From: Pseudonocardia sediminis
Lineage (GTDB): Bacteria; Actinomycetota; Actinomycetes; Mycobacteriales; Pseudonocardiaceae
DNA length: 64,000 nt
Direction: 5' to 3'
NCBI RefSeq assembly: GCF_004217185.1
Contig: NZ_SHKL01000001.1
Location: forward strand, 3,098,001-3,162,000
Under the pieces are notes generated by a model. The model had not been told where the DNA came from. It searched no databases and saw only the letters and a list, made by a program, of their open reading frames with translations. This document shows, piece after piece, positions 33,628 to 43,724 of this stretch. How positions within the stretch are numbered: position 1 is the first letter of the stretch; every line of letters begins with the position of its first letter. The position numbers and the translations under genes were made by a program.

Positions 33628-34911
33628 GTGTCCCAGCCCGTCACCACCGAACGCCACCGGTTACCGGTCCGCACGCTCGTCGCGGCGTCGATCGGCAACG
33701 CCGTCGAGTGGTACGACTGGACGATCTACGCGACGTTCTCGATCTACTTCGCGACCCAGATCTTCCCGTCCGGCAACCCGACCGCCGCGCTGCTGTCGAC
33801 GCTCGCGACGTATGCGCTGGCGTTCTTCTTCCGCCCGCTGGGTGGCTTCCTGCTCGGCCGCTTCGCCGACCTGCGCGGGCGCCGGACGGCGATGCTGGTG
33901 ACGATCCTGCTGATGGCCGGCGGGTCGTTCGTGATCGGGATCCTGCCGACGTTCGACATGGTCGGCTGGCTCGCCCCGGCGCTGCTGCTGCTGGCGCGGA
34001 TCGCGCAGGGCATGTCGCTGGGCGGGGAGGTCTCCAACGCCTCGGCCTACCTCGCCGAGATCGCGCCCGCCGAGCGTCGTGGCCGGTACTCGTCGTTCTT
34101 CTACATCTCGACGGGCTCGGCGGTGCTGATCGCGTCACTGCTCGGCGCGCTGCTGTCGTCGACGCTGACCGAGGAGCAGCTCGGGTCGTGGGGCTGGCGG
34201 GTGCCGTTCCTGATCGGTGGCGTCCTGGGCCTGCTCGGGATGTGGATGCGGCGCAGCATGGCCGAGACCGAGCAGTTCGAGCAGAACAAGGAGGCGGCGG
34301 CGAAGATCAAGAGTCCGCTGATGCTGACGCTGCGCGAGCACCCGAAGGCGGTCATGCAGCTCGTCGGGTTCTCGCTGCTCTCCACGCTCTGCTACTACAC
34401 GTTCTTCTCGGCGCTGACGCCGTTCGCGACCAAGTCCCGCGGCGCGGACCCGAGCGAGGTGTTCCTGGCGCTGTCCATCGCGACCGCGGCGTTCGTGCTG
34501 CTGCAGTACCCGATGGGCGCGGCCGCGGACCGGTTCGGGCGCAAGCCGCAGCTGCTGATCTGGTCGGCGGCGACGGCGATCCTGATCGTGCCGCTCTCGG
34601 CGCTGATCGGGCCCGGGTTCGGGAACATGCTCGTGGTGTTCGGCGTGGGGCTGGTGCTCTACACCGCCATGACCTCGATCGCCCCGGCGATCATGAGCGA
34701 GCTGTTCCCGACCGAGGTCCGGGGCCTGGGCATCGGGGCCTGGTACAACCTGACGGTCGCGATCTTCGGCGGCACGGCTCCGCTGGTCATCTCGGCCCTC
34801 GGGACGGCGGGACTGTCGAACCTGTTCTTCGTCTACGTCGCGGTGGGTGCGGCGATCGCGTTCTTCGCGATCCTGAGCCTGCCCGAGACGAAGGGCTCCG
34901 TCCTGCGCTGA
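33628..34911 (+). CDS. MFS transporter, metabolite:H+ symporter (MHS) family
   Basis: A 427-residue, 12-helix uptake carrier. N-terminal SIGNAVEWYDWTIYATFSIYF, FFRPLGGFLLGRFADLRGRR and ARIAQGMSLGGEVSNASAYLAE are the family hallmarks shared with shikimate, alpha-ketoglutarate and proline/betaine carriers. GGGGGA precedes the GTG start. Facing the hydrolase/P450 cluster across a shared operator candidate, it probably imports that cluster's organic-acid or betaine-like substrate (inference). Two hairpins follow the stop. Confidence 0.92.
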   Translation: MSQPVTTERHRLPVRTLVAASIGNAVEWYDWTIYATFSIYFATQIFPSGNPTAALLSTLATYALAFFFRPLGGFLLGRFADLRGRRTAMLVTILLMAGGSFVIGILPTFDMVGWLAPALLLLARIAQGMSLGGEVSNASAYLAEIAPAERRGRYSSFFYISTGSAVLIASLLGALLSSTLTEEQLGSWGWRVPFLIGGVLGLLGMWMRRSMAETEQFEQNKEAAAKIKSPLMLTLREHPKAVMQLVGFSLLSTLCYYTFFSALTPFATKSRGADPSEVFLALSIATAAFVLLQYPMGAAADRFGRKPQLLIWSAATAILIVPLSALIGPGFGNMLVVFGVGLVLYTAMTSIAPAIMSELFPTEVRGLGIGAWYNLTVAIFGGTAPLVISALGTAGLSNLFFVYVAVGAAIAFFAILSLPETKGSVLR

Positions 34912-34920
34912 GCGTGGTCT

Positions 34921-34943
34921 GTCACGTCCGGTCCGGCCGTGAC
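34921..34943 (+). terminator. Hairpin after the MHS transporter gene
   Basis: GTCACG and CGTGAC enclose 11 bases that can pair further (CCGG-t-CCGG). It starts 9 bp after the stop codon. Confidence 0.5.
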
Positions 34944-34999
34944 CATCAGATGTGGGGACGCCCACCGTCCGAGCGGACGTCACACACGTTCGCTTCCCG

Positions 35000-35025
35000 G
35001 CACACAGGATGCGCGGTGTGTGCCG
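35000..35025. terminator. Hairpin between convergent transporter genes
   Basis: GGCACACA and TGTGTGCC are perfect 8-nt arms around a 10-nt loop, about 30 bp beyond the stop of the minus-strand DMT transporter gene. Likely terminates that gene. Confidence 0.5.
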
Positions 35026-35055
35026 AGGCGTGAACGTAGGTGCGGAGCGTGTGCT

Positions 35056-35925
35056 TCAGCCCAGGCCGATCATGATCACCCCAGCCAGGACGACGACGGA
35101 CGGGACGATCCGGCGGAGCCCGAACCGCTCGCGCAGGACGACGGCGCCGATGATCGCGCCGAAGACGATGCTGGTCTCGCGCAGCGCCGCGATCTGGGCC
35201 AGCTCGCCGCTGGTCTGCGCCCAGAGCACGATCCCGTAGGCGGCCAGCGAGATCACCCCGCCGGTCGCCCCGGCCGCACCGTACCGGCGGACCGCCGCCG
35301 GGAAGGCCCGTCCGCGCCGCCACCAGGCCAGCACCACGAGCGGCGGGCCCTGCAGCGCGAACATCCACCCCGTGTAGGCGACGACCGGCGCGAGCCCGAC
35401 GCCCACCCCGTCGACGACGGTGTAGCCCGCGATCATCACGCCGGTGGCGAACGCGGCCCCGAACGCCGGGAGCTGTGCCCGCCCGGGCCGACCGGCCGCC
35501 AGGACCAGCGCGATCAGCCCGGCCGAGACGACCAGGACCCCGACCAGCTCGAGGACCGGCAACGTCCGCCCCAGCAGGACGACCGCGGCCAGCGCGACCA
35601 GCCACGGCGCCGTGCCCCGGGCCAGCGGGTACGCCTGGCTGAAGTCACCGAGCTGGTAGCTGGCCAGCAGGAGCAGGTTGTAGAAGACGTGCAGGACGGC
35701 CGACGCGATCACGAACGGCCACGCCTGAGCCGGCAGCGGTCCGCCGAACGCGGCCAGCAGCGCGCCGCCGACGAGGTCGACCAGGCCGATCATGGCGAAC
35801 CCGACGAGACGGTCGGGGACGGAGTGGGCGATCGCGTTCCAGCTCGCGTGCAGCACCGCGGCGAGCAGGACGAGCGCGATCACGAGGGGACCGGGTGAGG
35901 CGGTCGGCAGGGTGAGGGGTGACAT
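35056..35925 (-). CDS. EamA/DMT-family transporter
   Basis: A 289-residue membrane protein with ten helices in two EamA repeats. AAVLHASWNAIAHSVPDR, SYQLGDFSQAYPLARGTAPWLVA and LRETSIVFGAIIGAVVLRERFG are typical EamA blocks. The ATG of MSPLTLP has GGGAG upstream. Substrate unknown; amino acids or nucleosides are common. The 282 bp upstream holds a short GCCC-tcg-GGGC hairpin and a CATAGT -10-like site but nothing else recognised. Confidence 0.85.
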   Translation of the reverse strand: MSPLTLPTASPGPLVIALVLLAAVLHASWNAIAHSVPDRLVGFAMIGLVDLVGGALLAAFGGPLPAQAWPFVIASAVLHVFYNLLLLASYQLGDFSQAYPLARGTAPWLVALAAVVLLGRTLPVLELVGVLVVSAGLIALVLAAGRPGRAQLPAFGAAFATGVMIAGYTVVDGVGVGLAPVVAYTGWMFALQGPPLVVLAWWRRGRAFPAAVRRYGAAGATGGVISLAAYGIVLWAQTSGELAQIAALRETSIVFGAIIGAVVLRERFGLRRIVPSVVVLAGVIMIGLG

Positions 35926-36207
35926 CGAAGGCTCCCGGGACCGGGCCCGTCCGCAAACGGCCACGACGACTATGGGGCCCTCGGGGCTTTTGTCCCGTCA
36001 GGTGTGGGAGCGGCGACGTCACGCCGCACCTGGCGCCGCTCGGTCCTGTCCCCGGACCACCCTGGTTGTGGGATGTCGCGGGTGGCGGGCGGAACCCTAG
36101 GCGCAACCACGTGCTGCGCCGACCGTAACAGTCGATCATGACCGGCTCCGGCGCGGACACCGGGGTCGGACGGCGCCGGGTAAACGATCTCTGCGATTCT
36201 GTCGACC

Positions 36208-36354
36208 GTGCGGCGCGGAGAGGTGTGGACCTACGACCCGGTGCTGGGCACTCCGGGGCGGTCGCGGCGCCGGCTCGGCGAGCGGGTGCACGTCGCGTCG
36301 ACGGAGGAGATGGACGCCGTCGACGCGGCCCTGCGCGCCGCGCAGGACCTCTGA
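36208..36354 (+). pseudogene. Shortened PemK/MazF-like toxin remnant
   Basis: A 48-residue frame from a GTG. Its start VRRGEVWTYDPVLGTPGRS is the N-terminal strand of MazF-fold endoribonucleases, and its end ERVHVASTEEMDAVDAALRA resembles the last helix of actinobacterial relatives. The central strands, normally about 50 residues, are absent, so an in-frame internal deletion is likely. No antitoxin gene adjoins it. The frame closes 8 bp before the beta-propeller gene's stop. Confidence 0.5.
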
Positions 36355-36362
36355 GCGGCCCC

Positions 36363-37436
36363 CTACGCCGGGCCCTCGACGATCTGGACGATGCCGTCGT
36401 TGGTGCCGGTGACGAACAGGCGTCCGGTGTCGGGGTCGACCGCGACCGTGTTGGCCTGGCGCACCGTCGGGATGCGGGCGATCTCGCGCGGCGTCGGGTT
36501 CGTCATGTCGTAGCCGATGAGCTGGTTCGCTCCGGTGACGGTGACCCACAGGCGGTCGCGGACCGGGTCGTAGGTGATGCCGTAGGGCTCGCCCGGCACG
36601 GAGAGCTGCGCGATCTGGCGCGGGGTCCCGGCGGGGTCGTAGACCAGGATCTGCCCGCCGCGGGTGTCGGTGGCGATCATGCGGCCGTGCTTGTCCGCAA
36701 CCAGGTGCGTCGGTCCGGCGCCGGCGGGGAGCTCGAGGATCCCGGCGTAGGTGTCGGTGTCGTAGATCGTCAGCGAGTTGTCGCGGACGTCGATCAGCCC
36801 GACGCGGTCGCCGACCGGCGCGAGCCCGGCGGGCTGGGTGACGTCGGTGAACGTGTGCACGACCTGGTCGTCGCGGATCGCGACGACGGTGCCGCCGCCC
36901 TCGTTGGCGGCGAAGATCGTCCCGTTCGGGGCCTGGGTCGCGTCGTGCGGGCTGGTGCCGGTCGTGACCTGCGACGTCACCGGTCCGTTCGGCAACGCGA
37001 CCTGGATCAGGGAGTTCGAGCTCTCGTCGGGCACCAGTACCGGGCCGCCGGGTACGGCGACCTGCAGGTGGCGCAGCACGCCGGGCAGTGGCACCCGGCC
37101 GGCGACCGCCCCGGTGTCGGTGTCGAGCAGCACCAGCTGGTTCGGCTCGCGCACGCCGACCGCGACGCGGCGGCTCGGCCCGTCGGCGACGATGCCCTCC
37201 GGCACGGCCCCGACCCGGACGGTCCGGCCGGCGGGCGTCACGGTCGGGACAGGTGCGACCGCGGGCTCGGCCGGCGGTTGCAGCGGTTCCGGGAAGCGGT
37301 TGGGGACGCCGGGGGTGGTCAGCGTCGCCGGTGTCGTCGGGGCGGCGGGCGTCGAGCCCGACTCCGACGACCCGGAGCAGCCCGCGGTCAGGACGAGCGT
37401 CGCGGCGGTCAGGGCCAGTAGTGCTCGGCGGGGCAT
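36363..37436 (-). CDS. YncE-like beta-propeller lipoprotein
   Basis: A 357-residue exported lipoprotein: lipobox LTAGC with Cys20, then a Pro/Thr-rich spacer and a seven-bladed propeller of YVTN-type repeats ([68 protein letters not shown]). Such proteins bind ligands or partners at the cell surface; no enzyme motif is seen. It is 63 bp downstream of the ctaG-like gene on the same strand and may be co-transcribed. Confidence 0.85.
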   Translation of the reverse strand: MPRRALLALTAATLVLTAGCSGSSESGSTPAAPTTPATLTTPGVPNRFPEPLQPPAEPAVAPVPTVTPAGRTVRVGAVPEGIVADGPSRRVAVGVREPNQLVLLDTDTGAVAGRVPLPGVLRHLQVAVPGGPVLVPDESSNSLIQVALPNGPVTSQVTTGTSPHDATQAPNGTIFAANEGGGTVVAIRDDQVVHTFTDVTQPAGLAPVGDRVGLIDVRDNSLTIYDTDTYAGILELPAGAGPTHLVADKHGRMIATDTRGGQILVYDPAGTPRQIAQLSVPGEPYGITYDPVRDRLWVTVTGANQLIGYDMTNPTPREIARIPTVRQANTVAVDPDTGRLFVTGTNDGIVQIVEGPA

Positions 37437-37499
37437 GGTGGGCCTTCGGATCGTGGGGCGCGGTGGTTCGCCGATCCGCTCCGCCGGAGGGCCGAACGG

Positions 37500-38564
37500 T
37501 CAGGTGCCGCCGCCGGACGTGGACGGACCCGGCTCGTCGACGTTCCCAGCTCCGCCGCCGTGGCGCGCGGTGGTGACGGACGTGCCGGTGTCCCCGCCGG
37601 TGCGAACGGCAGGGCCCCGGTCGATGCCGTGCAGTGCGGCCAGGCGGGCGTTGTAGCGGGCGAGGGCGTCCTCGTCGTCGTCCACGCTCGCGTCGGCGCG
37701 GTCGGTGTCGTCGTCGAGCAGTTCGCGGGAGCGGGCGCCCTCGAGCCAGCGGCCCATCGTCTGCTTCTCCGGGCGGGCCACGCCCCACCGCACCCCGATG
37801 ACGATCATCAGCAGCATCATCAGGCCGTCGCCGAGGGCCCACATGATCCCGCCCGCGGTGTGCTGGTCGGAGATCGCGTCCAGGCCCCAGGCGCCGCGCA
37901 TCATCGAGAAGTCGGCGATCGGGTGCCCGGTCAGCATCAGCGCGATCCCGACGAGCGTGTCCGCGCCCATCCCGACCGCCAGCACGGCGAGCCGCAGTGC
38001 GTAGGGCACGTCCCACGGCGTGCGCTCGTCGCCGGCCAGCGGCAGGAAGAACAGGTAGCCCGAGACCAGGTAGATCACGAGCTCGAACTCGTGCATCCAG
38101 GGCGTCGTCGGCATCTCGGCCTGGAACGCGGTGAGGTGGGTGAGCACCAGGACCGCGGCGTAGAACGCCATCGTGACGACGGGGTGGGTCACGAACCGGA
38201 CGGCCGGGTTGCGGAGCACGGCGTCGACGATCCGCGACCCGCCGGCGTCGCTCGCCAGCCGTATCGGCTGGGCCCAGACCAGCAGCACCGGCACCACCAT
38301 GATCAGCATCAGGTGCTGGAGCATGTGCACCCAGAACAGCACGTGCCCGTAGACGGCCATCGCACTGTTCAGCCCCGCCACCAGCGCGACGACGGCGCCA
38401 CCCGCCGCGACCGACCGCGCGATCGGCCAGGTGCCGCCCCGGGCGTGCACCCGGTGCACCCCGAACGCGTACGCGAGGACGCCGAGCACGATCAGCAGGT
38501 CGCCGAGCGGGGTGAAGGTCCAGGCGGTGACCAGGTCGAGCAGGCCCGGTTCGGCGAGCGACAT
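37500..38564 (-). CDS. Caa3-type CtaG cytochrome oxidase assembly protein
   Basis: A 354-residue protein with about seven to nine membrane helices and a hydrophilic Asp/Gly-rich C-terminus. The [21 protein letters not shown] segment, with its histidines, and the [23 protein letters not shown] and [16 protein letters not shown] motifs mark the caa3_CtaG family, which helps copper delivery to cytochrome oxidase. GGAAGGA lies 5 nt before the ATG. It is divergent from a P450 gene, with an inverted repeat in between. Confidence 0.9.
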   Translation of the reverse strand: MSLAEPGLLDLVTAWTFTPLGDLLIVLGVLAYAFGVHRVHARGGTWPIARSVAAGGAVVALVAGLNSAMAVYGHVLFWVHMLQHLMLIMVVPVLLVWAQPIRLASDAGGSRIVDAVLRNPAVRFVTHPVVTMAFYAAVLVLTHLTAFQAEMPTTPWMHEFELVIYLVSGYLFFLPLAGDERTPWDVPYALRLAVLAVGMGADTLVGIALMLTGHPIADFSMMRGAWGLDAISDQHTAGGIMWALGDGLMMLLMIVIGVRWGVARPEKQTMGRWLEGARSRELLDDDTDRADASVDDDEDALARYNARLAALHGIDRGPAVRTGGDTGTSVTTARHGGGAGNVDEPGPSTSGGGT

Positions 38565-38639
38565 CGCGGTCCTTCCGGTGGCGACCACAGGCACCGATCG
38601 GTGCCCGCCCGACGCTACCCCGATCGTTGTGTGACGAAA

Positions 38640-38662
38640 CTGCAGCGTCGTAATTGCTGCAG
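38640..38662. promoter_or_regulatory. Inverted repeat, candidate operator of ctaG-like/P450 pair
   Basis: CTGCAGC and GCTGCAG are 7-nt perfect arms separated by nine AT-rich bases (GTCGTAATT). The site is central to the 153-bp divergent interval and could serve a TetR-type regulator. Confidence 0.4.
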
Positions 38663-38717
38663 AGTCTGCAACTTTCACCTACCGTGGAGATCACGATCCG
38701 CCGTCGGAGGAGATCCC

Positions 38718-39932
38718 ATGACCACCACCCAGCCCGCGCCGCAGCTCCCGTTCGACCGACCGGACATCCTGCAGGTCGCCCCGCTCTACGAGGTCCTGCG
38801 GCGGGAGGCGCCGATCGTGGCGGTCCGGACCCCGGCCGGTGACCCGGCCTGGCTGGTCACGCGCTACGAGGAGTGCCGCGAGCTGTTCGGCGACCCGCGG
38901 CTCGGGCGCTCGCACCCGTCGCCCGAGGACGCCGCCAAGATCTCCGACGCCGCCGTGATGGGCGGGCCGAGCGGGACCTACGAGACCGAGAAGGACGAGC
39001 ACACGCGCATGCGCAAGCTGCTCGTCCCGTCGTTCTCGGCCAAGCGGATGCGCCTGCTCGGCGACCACGTGCAGACCCTGGTCGACGGCTGCATCGACGA
39101 CCTCGTCGCCGCGCACGAGACGTCCGCGGACGGCGTCGTCGACCTGCACGAGACGCTGGCGTTCCCGCTGCCGGTGCTGGTGATTTGCGAGCTGCTGGGC
39201 GTGCCGTTCGACGACCGCGACTACTTCCGCGGCCTCTCCGAGCGCGTCGCCTCCCTCAACTCCGGGGACGACGCGCGTCAGGCGATGGGCGAGTTCCACC
39301 AGTACATGGGGAAGCTGGCGGCGGCGAAGCTGGCCGACCCGGGCGAGGACGTCCTGTCCGACCTGGCCGCGGCGCAGGCGCAGGACCCGGAGTTCTCGAA
39401 CGAGGAGATGACCCGCCTCGCCGCCGGGCTGCTGTTCGCCGGGCACGAGACGACCGTCGGGCGGATCGACCTCGGCGTGCTGATGCTGCTCAGCGACACC
39501 ACGCGGCGCGACGCGTTCGCCGCCGACATCGCAGGACGCGTGCAGACCACCGTCGAGGAGGTCCTGCGCCTGTCCGCCCCGGGCGGGCTGGGCCTGGTCC
39601 GCTACGCCCACGACGACATCGAGATCGGCGGGTTCACGATCCCGCGCGGCGACGCGGTGTTCCTGTCCTCGGCCTCGGCCAACCGCGACGCCACCGCCTT
39701 CGACGACGCCGACGAGTTCGACCCGACCCGGCGCCCGAACGCGCACCTGTCGTTCGGGCACGGCGCGCACTTCTGCATCGGCGCCAGCCTCGCCCGCACG
39801 GAGCTCACCACCGTGTTCTCGACGCTGTTCACACGCCTGCCCGGCCTGCGCCTCGCGGTCGGCGTGGACGAGCTGGAGGTGCGCTCCGACCAGCTCACCG
39901 GCGGGGTTCGCTCGGTGCCCGTGACCTGGTAG
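38718..39932 (+). CDS. Cytochrome P450
   Basis: A 404-residue soluble P450. [15 protein letters not shown] is the heme loop with the cysteine near 353; [10 protein letters not shown] is the I-helix; EEVLRL holds the ExxR pair; [20 protein letters not shown] is the C-helix region. The general pattern resembles CYP105/107-type macrolide or xenobiotic hydroxylases of actinomycetes. GGAGGAG precedes the ATG by 5 nt. No redox partner gene adjoins it. The 91 bp to the tex gene show no obvious terminator. Confidence 0.92.
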   Translation: MTTTQPAPQLPFDRPDILQVAPLYEVLRREAPIVAVRTPAGDPAWLVTRYEECRELFGDPRLGRSHPSPEDAAKISDAAVMGGPSGTYETEKDEHTRMRKLLVPSFSAKRMRLLGDHVQTLVDGCIDDLVAAHETSADGVVDLHETLAFPLPVLVICELLGVPFDDRDYFRGLSERVASLNSGDDARQAMGEFHQYMGKLAAAKLADPGEDVLSDLAAAQAQDPEFSNEEMTRLAAGLLFAGHETTVGRIDLGVLMLLSDTTRRDAFAADIAGRVQTTVEEVLRLSAPGGLGLVRYAHDDIEIGGFTIPRGDAVFLSSASANRDATAFDDADEFDPTRRPNAHLSFGHGAHFCIGASLARTELTTVFSTLFTRLPGLRLAVGVDELEVRSDQLTGGVRSVPVTW

Positions 39933-40023
39933 ATCGTCCGGGTGACGAGCGAGCACACCCGCCGGCGGCACCGAGCCCCCACCCGGCGGTTGCCCGCTCG
40001 TCCCCGTTCGCGACCATGGAGGG

Positions 40024-42546
40024 GTGACAGGCTCGGCACTTCCGGACACCCCCGCCCCGACTCCCTCCGACGGTGACCCGTCGGCCCCGGAGGGGCCGGC
40101 TCCCACGGCACCCGCCCAGGACGGATCGGTCCAGGACCAGGCGGTCCAGCACCGCTCCATCCGTCGGCGCATCGCCGACGAGCTCGGCGCCCGCGAGAAC
40201 CAGGTCGCGGCGGCGGTGGACCTGCTCGACGGCGGCGCGACCGTCCCGTTCGTCGCCCGGTACCGCAAGGAGGCCACCGGCGGGTTGGACGACGTCGCGC
40301 TCCGCACGCTCGAGGAGCGGCTGCGCTACCTGCGTGAGCTCGAGGAGCGGCGTGCCGCGGTGCTGGACTCCATCCGCACCCAGGGCAAGCTCGACGAGGC
40401 TCTGGAGGCCCGGATCTGGGCCGCGGAGTCCAAGGCCCGGCTCGAGGACATCTACCTGCCCTTCAAGCCCAAGCGCCGCACCAAGGCGATGATCGCCCGC
40501 GAGCAGGGGCTCGAGCCACTGGCCGACGCGCTGCTGGCCGATCCCACCCTGGATCCGATGGAGACCGCACAGGGCTACGTCACCGACGAGGTCGCCGACG
40601 GCGGTGCCGCCCTGGAGGGCGCCCGCTCGATCATCGTGGAGCGGATCGGGGAGAACGCCGACCTCGTCGGCGGCCTGCGCGAGCGCATGTGGTCGAACGG
40701 CCGGATGGTCACCAAGGTCCGCGAGGGCAAGGAGAACGACCAGGCCGCGTCGAAGTTCTCGGACTACTTCGAGTTCTCCGAGAAGTTCACGACGCTGCCC
40801 AGCCACCGGATCCTCGCGGTGTTCCGTGGCGAGACCGAGGAGGCTCTCGACGTCACCCTCGACGCCGGCGACGACGAGACGCCGACCGCCTACGAGCGCC
40901 TGATCGCCGCCGAGTACGGCATCGCCGACCAGGGCCGCGCGGCGGACGCGTGGCTGCTCGGCGTCGTGCGCTGGGCCTGGCGCACCCGCATGCTCACCGC
41001 GCTGGGCATCGACATCCGCGTCCGGCTGCGCGCCGCCGCCGAGGAGGGTGCGATCGGCGTGTTCGCGGCCAACCTGCGCGACCTGCTCCTCGCGGCCCCG
41101 GCCGGCACACGCCCGACGATGGGCCTGGACCCGGGCCTGCGCACCGGCGTCAAGGTGGCCGTCGTGGACGCGACCGGCAAGGTCCTCGACACCTCGGTGA
41201 TCTACCCGCACGAGCCGCGCAACGACAAGGCCGGGTCGATCAGGACCCTGACCGCGCTGGCGACGAAGCACGGCGTCGAGCTGATCGCGATCGGCAACGG
41301 CACCGCGTCGCGCGAGACCGACTCCCTCGCCGGTGAGCTGATCAAGGACAACCCGGGCCTGAAGCTGACCAAGGTGATGGTCTCCGAGGCGGGCGCGTCG
41401 GTGTACTCGGCGTCGGCCTACGCCTCGGCCGAGCTGCCGGACATGGACGTGTCGCTGCGCGGCGCCGTCTCCATCGCCCGGCGCCTGCAGGACCCGCTGG
41501 CCGAGCTCGTCAAGATCGACCCGAAGTCGATCGGCGTCGGTCAGTACCAGCACGACCTGCCCGAGTCGTCGCTGTCGCGCTCGCTGGACTCGGTCGTCGA
41601 GGACTGTGTGAACGCGGTCGGGGTGGACGTGAACTCCGCGTCCGCGCCGCTGCTGCGCCGGGTGTCGGGGATCAGCGAGTCCCTCGCCGGGGCGATCGTG
41701 GCGCACCGCGACTCGAACGGCCCGTTCCGGACCCGCACCGCGCTCGCCGACGTCCCGCGGCTCGGGCCGAAGGCGTTCGAGCAGTGCGCGGGCTTCCTGC
41801 GGATCCGCGGTGGCGACGAGCCGCTCGACGTCTCCGGCGTGCACCCGGAGGCGTACCCGGTCGTCCGCAAGATGGTCGAGCGCACCAAGGTCGACGTCGC
41901 GGCGCTGATGGGCGACGCGGGCAAGCTGCGTGCGATCAAGGCCAAGGACTACGTCGACGACTCGTTCGGCCTCCCGACGGTCAGTGACATCCTGGCCGAG
42001 CTGGAGAAGCCCGGCCGTGACCCGCGTCCGGCGTTCCGCACCGCGACCTTCGCCGAGGGCGTGCACAAGATCTCCGACCTGCGCCCGGGCATGCTGCTCG
42101 AGGGCGTGGTGACGAACGTGGCCGCGTTCGGCGCGTTCGTCGACGTCGGGGTGCACCAGGACGGCCTGGTGCACGTCTCGGCGATGAGCAAGGACTTCGT
42201 GTCCGACCCGCGCGACGTGGCCAAGTCCGGTGACGTCGTCAAGGTCAAGGTCATGGAGGTCGACGAGGCCCGCAAGCGCATCTCGCTGACCATGCGCCTG
42301 GAGGACGAGCCCGGTGCCGGCAAGGGCGGCGGTCGTCCCGAGGTCGGCGGGGAGCGCGGTGGCCGCGGGCGGCCCGGTGGCGGCCCCGGCGGCAAGGGCA
42401 ACGGCCCCGGTGGACGGGGTGGCCCCGGCGGGCGCGGCGGCGGTCAGGGCGGTGGCGGCGGACAGCGCCGCGACGACAAGCGCTCCGCCCCCGCGAACGA
42501 CGCCATGGCCGAGGCGTTGCGCAAGGCGGGCTTCGGGAAGAGCTGA
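40024..42546 (+). CDS. tex: Tex-family S1 RNA-binding transcription accessory protein
   Basis: An 840-residue Tex protein. After a Pro/Gln-rich N-terminus come the helical domain (VPFVARYRKEATGGLDDVALR), the YqgF nuclease-like domain near 365 (GLDPGLRTGVKVAVVD), the helix-hairpin-helix region (NSASAPLLRRVSGIS, LGPKAFEQCAGFLRI) and an S1 domain at about 690-755 (LEGVVTNVAAFGAFVDVG). The tail from about 764 is Gly/Arg-rich with RGG-like repeats, then MAEALRKAGFGKS. Acts with RNA polymerase and RNA; the RGG tail adds nonspecific RNA binding (inference). GTG start. Confidence 0.96.
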   Translation: MTGSALPDTPAPTPSDGDPSAPEGPAPTAPAQDGSVQDQAVQHRSIRRRIADELGARENQVAAAVDLLDGGATVPFVARYRKEATGGLDDVALRTLEERLRYLRELEERRAAVLDSIRTQGKLDEALEARIWAAESKARLEDIYLPFKPKRRTKAMIAREQGLEPLADALLADPTLDPMETAQGYVTDEVADGGAALEGARSIIVERIGENADLVGGLRERMWSNGRMVTKVREGKENDQAASKFSDYFEFSEKFTTLPSHRILAVFRGETEEALDVTLDAGDDETPTAYERLIAAEYGIADQGRAADAWLLGVVRWAWRTRMLTALGIDIRVRLRAAAEEGAIGVFAANLRDLLLAAPAGTRPTMGLDPGLRTGVKVAVVDATGKVLDTSVIYPHEPRNDKAGSIRTLTALATKHGVELIAIGNGTASRETDSLAGELIKDNPGLKLTKVMVSEAGASVYSASAYASAELPDMDVSLRGAVSIARRLQDPLAELVKIDPKSIGVGQYQHDLPESSLSRSLDSVVEDCVNAVGVDVNSASAPLLRRVSGISESLAGAIVAHRDSNGPFRTRTALADVPRLGPKAFEQCAGFLRIRGGDEPLDVSGVHPEAYPVVRKMVERTKVDVAALMGDAGKLRAIKAKDYVDDSFGLPTVSDILAELEKPGRDPRPAFRTATFAEGVHKISDLRPGMLLEGVVTNVAAFGAFVDVGVHQDGLVHVSAMSKDFVSDPRDVAKSGDVVKVKVMEVDEARKRISLTMRLEDEPGAGKGGGRPEVGGERGGRGRPGGGPGGKGNGPGGRGGPGGRGGGQGGGGGQRRDDKRSAPANDAMAEALRKAGFGKS

Positions 42547-42668
42547 GCCGCCGCCGCATCGCCGGCCGGGGCGCGTGACGGGCCGGTGCGCGTGAGCGTC
42601 CGGTCGGCGTCGTGCAGCGCGAGGATCGTGCGGACGCGGGGTCCGGCCGCGTCGCCGGTGGTCCGCGA

Positions 42669-43433
42669 CTACGCGTCGAGCGGTCGTCCGGGAGCGTCGT
42701 CGGCGGTGAGCAGCCGCTCGGAGAGCAGGCGGAGGTCCGACGGGTCGGTGCCGGCGTCGAGCAGACGCCCGTGCACCCCGCCCGGACGGTCGGCGAGCTC
42801 GTCGAGGACGACCTCGAGCGCGGCCGCCTCGACGCCGAGCAGCGAGTCGTGGTCGGGCTCCGGGGCGCCCGCGGCGCGCAGCCGGGCCCACAGGGCGTCG
42901 AGGTTGTCGTTGGTGCGCAGGTAGTCCGCGACGATCTGCTCGCGCGGCACGCCCAGGGCGGCCAGCACCGTGCCGATGACGATGCCGGTGCGGTCCTTGC
43001 CCGCGGCGCAGTGCACGAACACCGGGCCGGGTGCCTGCGCGACGAGCCCGACGATCCGGGCCAGGCTCGGCCCGGCCTCGGTGACCAACAGCCGGTAGGC
43101 CCAGGTGATGTCGCGGTCGGCCGTCGGGGTCGCGGCGACCTTCTCGGGAGCCAGCGATGCACCGAGCGGGATGTGGTGCACCCGTGCGACGTCGTCGAGC
43201 GGGTGTGACGGCCCGGTCTCGACCTCCGAGCGGAGGTCGATCACGACGGCCGGCGGCCAGGTCAGAGCTGCGTCGAGCCCGACCGCGCGGGCGGTGCGCG
43301 GGTCACCGGGCTGCGGGGCGTCGCCGCGGTAGAGCAACCCGGGGCGAACGCGGAACCCCTCGACGGTGCTCAGGCCACCGACGTCGCGCAGGTTCGCGGG
43401 GCGGGCGGTCCGGAGGAGCGAGGAGGCGGTCAC
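42669..43433 (-). CDS. Tyrosine (dual-specificity) phosphatase, PtpB type
   Basis: A phosphatase of the family containing mycobacterial PtpB. The signature P-loop is VHCAAGKDRTGIVIG (Cys near 142), the N-terminal ANLRDVGGLSTVEG and RPGLLYRGDAPQ are typical, and VVIDLRSEVETG holds the general-acid region. The GTG of VTASSLLRTARPAN is chosen because it begins just before the conserved core, giving 254 residues; another GTG at 43550 would add 39 residues. Known relatives act on phosphotyrosine and phosphoinositides. Confidence 0.85.
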   Translation of the reverse strand: MTASSLLRTARPANLRDVGGLSTVEGFRVRPGLLYRGDAPQPGDPRTARAVGLDAALTWPPAVVIDLRSEVETGPSHPLDDVARVHHIPLGASLAPEKVAATPTADRDITWAYRLLVTEAGPSLARIVGLVAQAPGPVFVHCAAGKDRTGIVIGTVLAALGVPREQIVADYLRTNDNLDALWARLRAAGAPEPDHDSLLGVEAAALEVVLDELADRPGGVHGRLLDAGTDPSDLRLLSERLLTADDAPGRPLDA

Positions 43434-43724
43434 GATCTCCAGCGTCCCGGTGGTGCGGGCGGATCCGGAGCCGCCGTGATCACGGGCACCGGTGTCGTCG
43501 GCCACAGCGGTCGGGGGGTGAGTGATCGGCGGCACGGCGGACCCGGCCACACGGCGGCGGCGTCACGTGGAATGATGTGTTGGTCGGCTGTCAGCGATGA
43601 CGTCAGCCGAGAGCCCCTCAGGGTCCAGTCAACGGCACGGGTCAACGGTGCCGCGCGGGCCTCCGGGCTTCCGCGGGTGATGCGACCGATCGGGTACGCA
43701 CGCCCTGCCGCGACTGAGGACCGA

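Noticed and set aside
35919..36128. Small plus-strand frame of 69 codons in the gap after the EamA gene
   Set aside because: No ribosome-binding site, no hydrophobic or conserved pattern, and it overlaps the likely EamA promoter.
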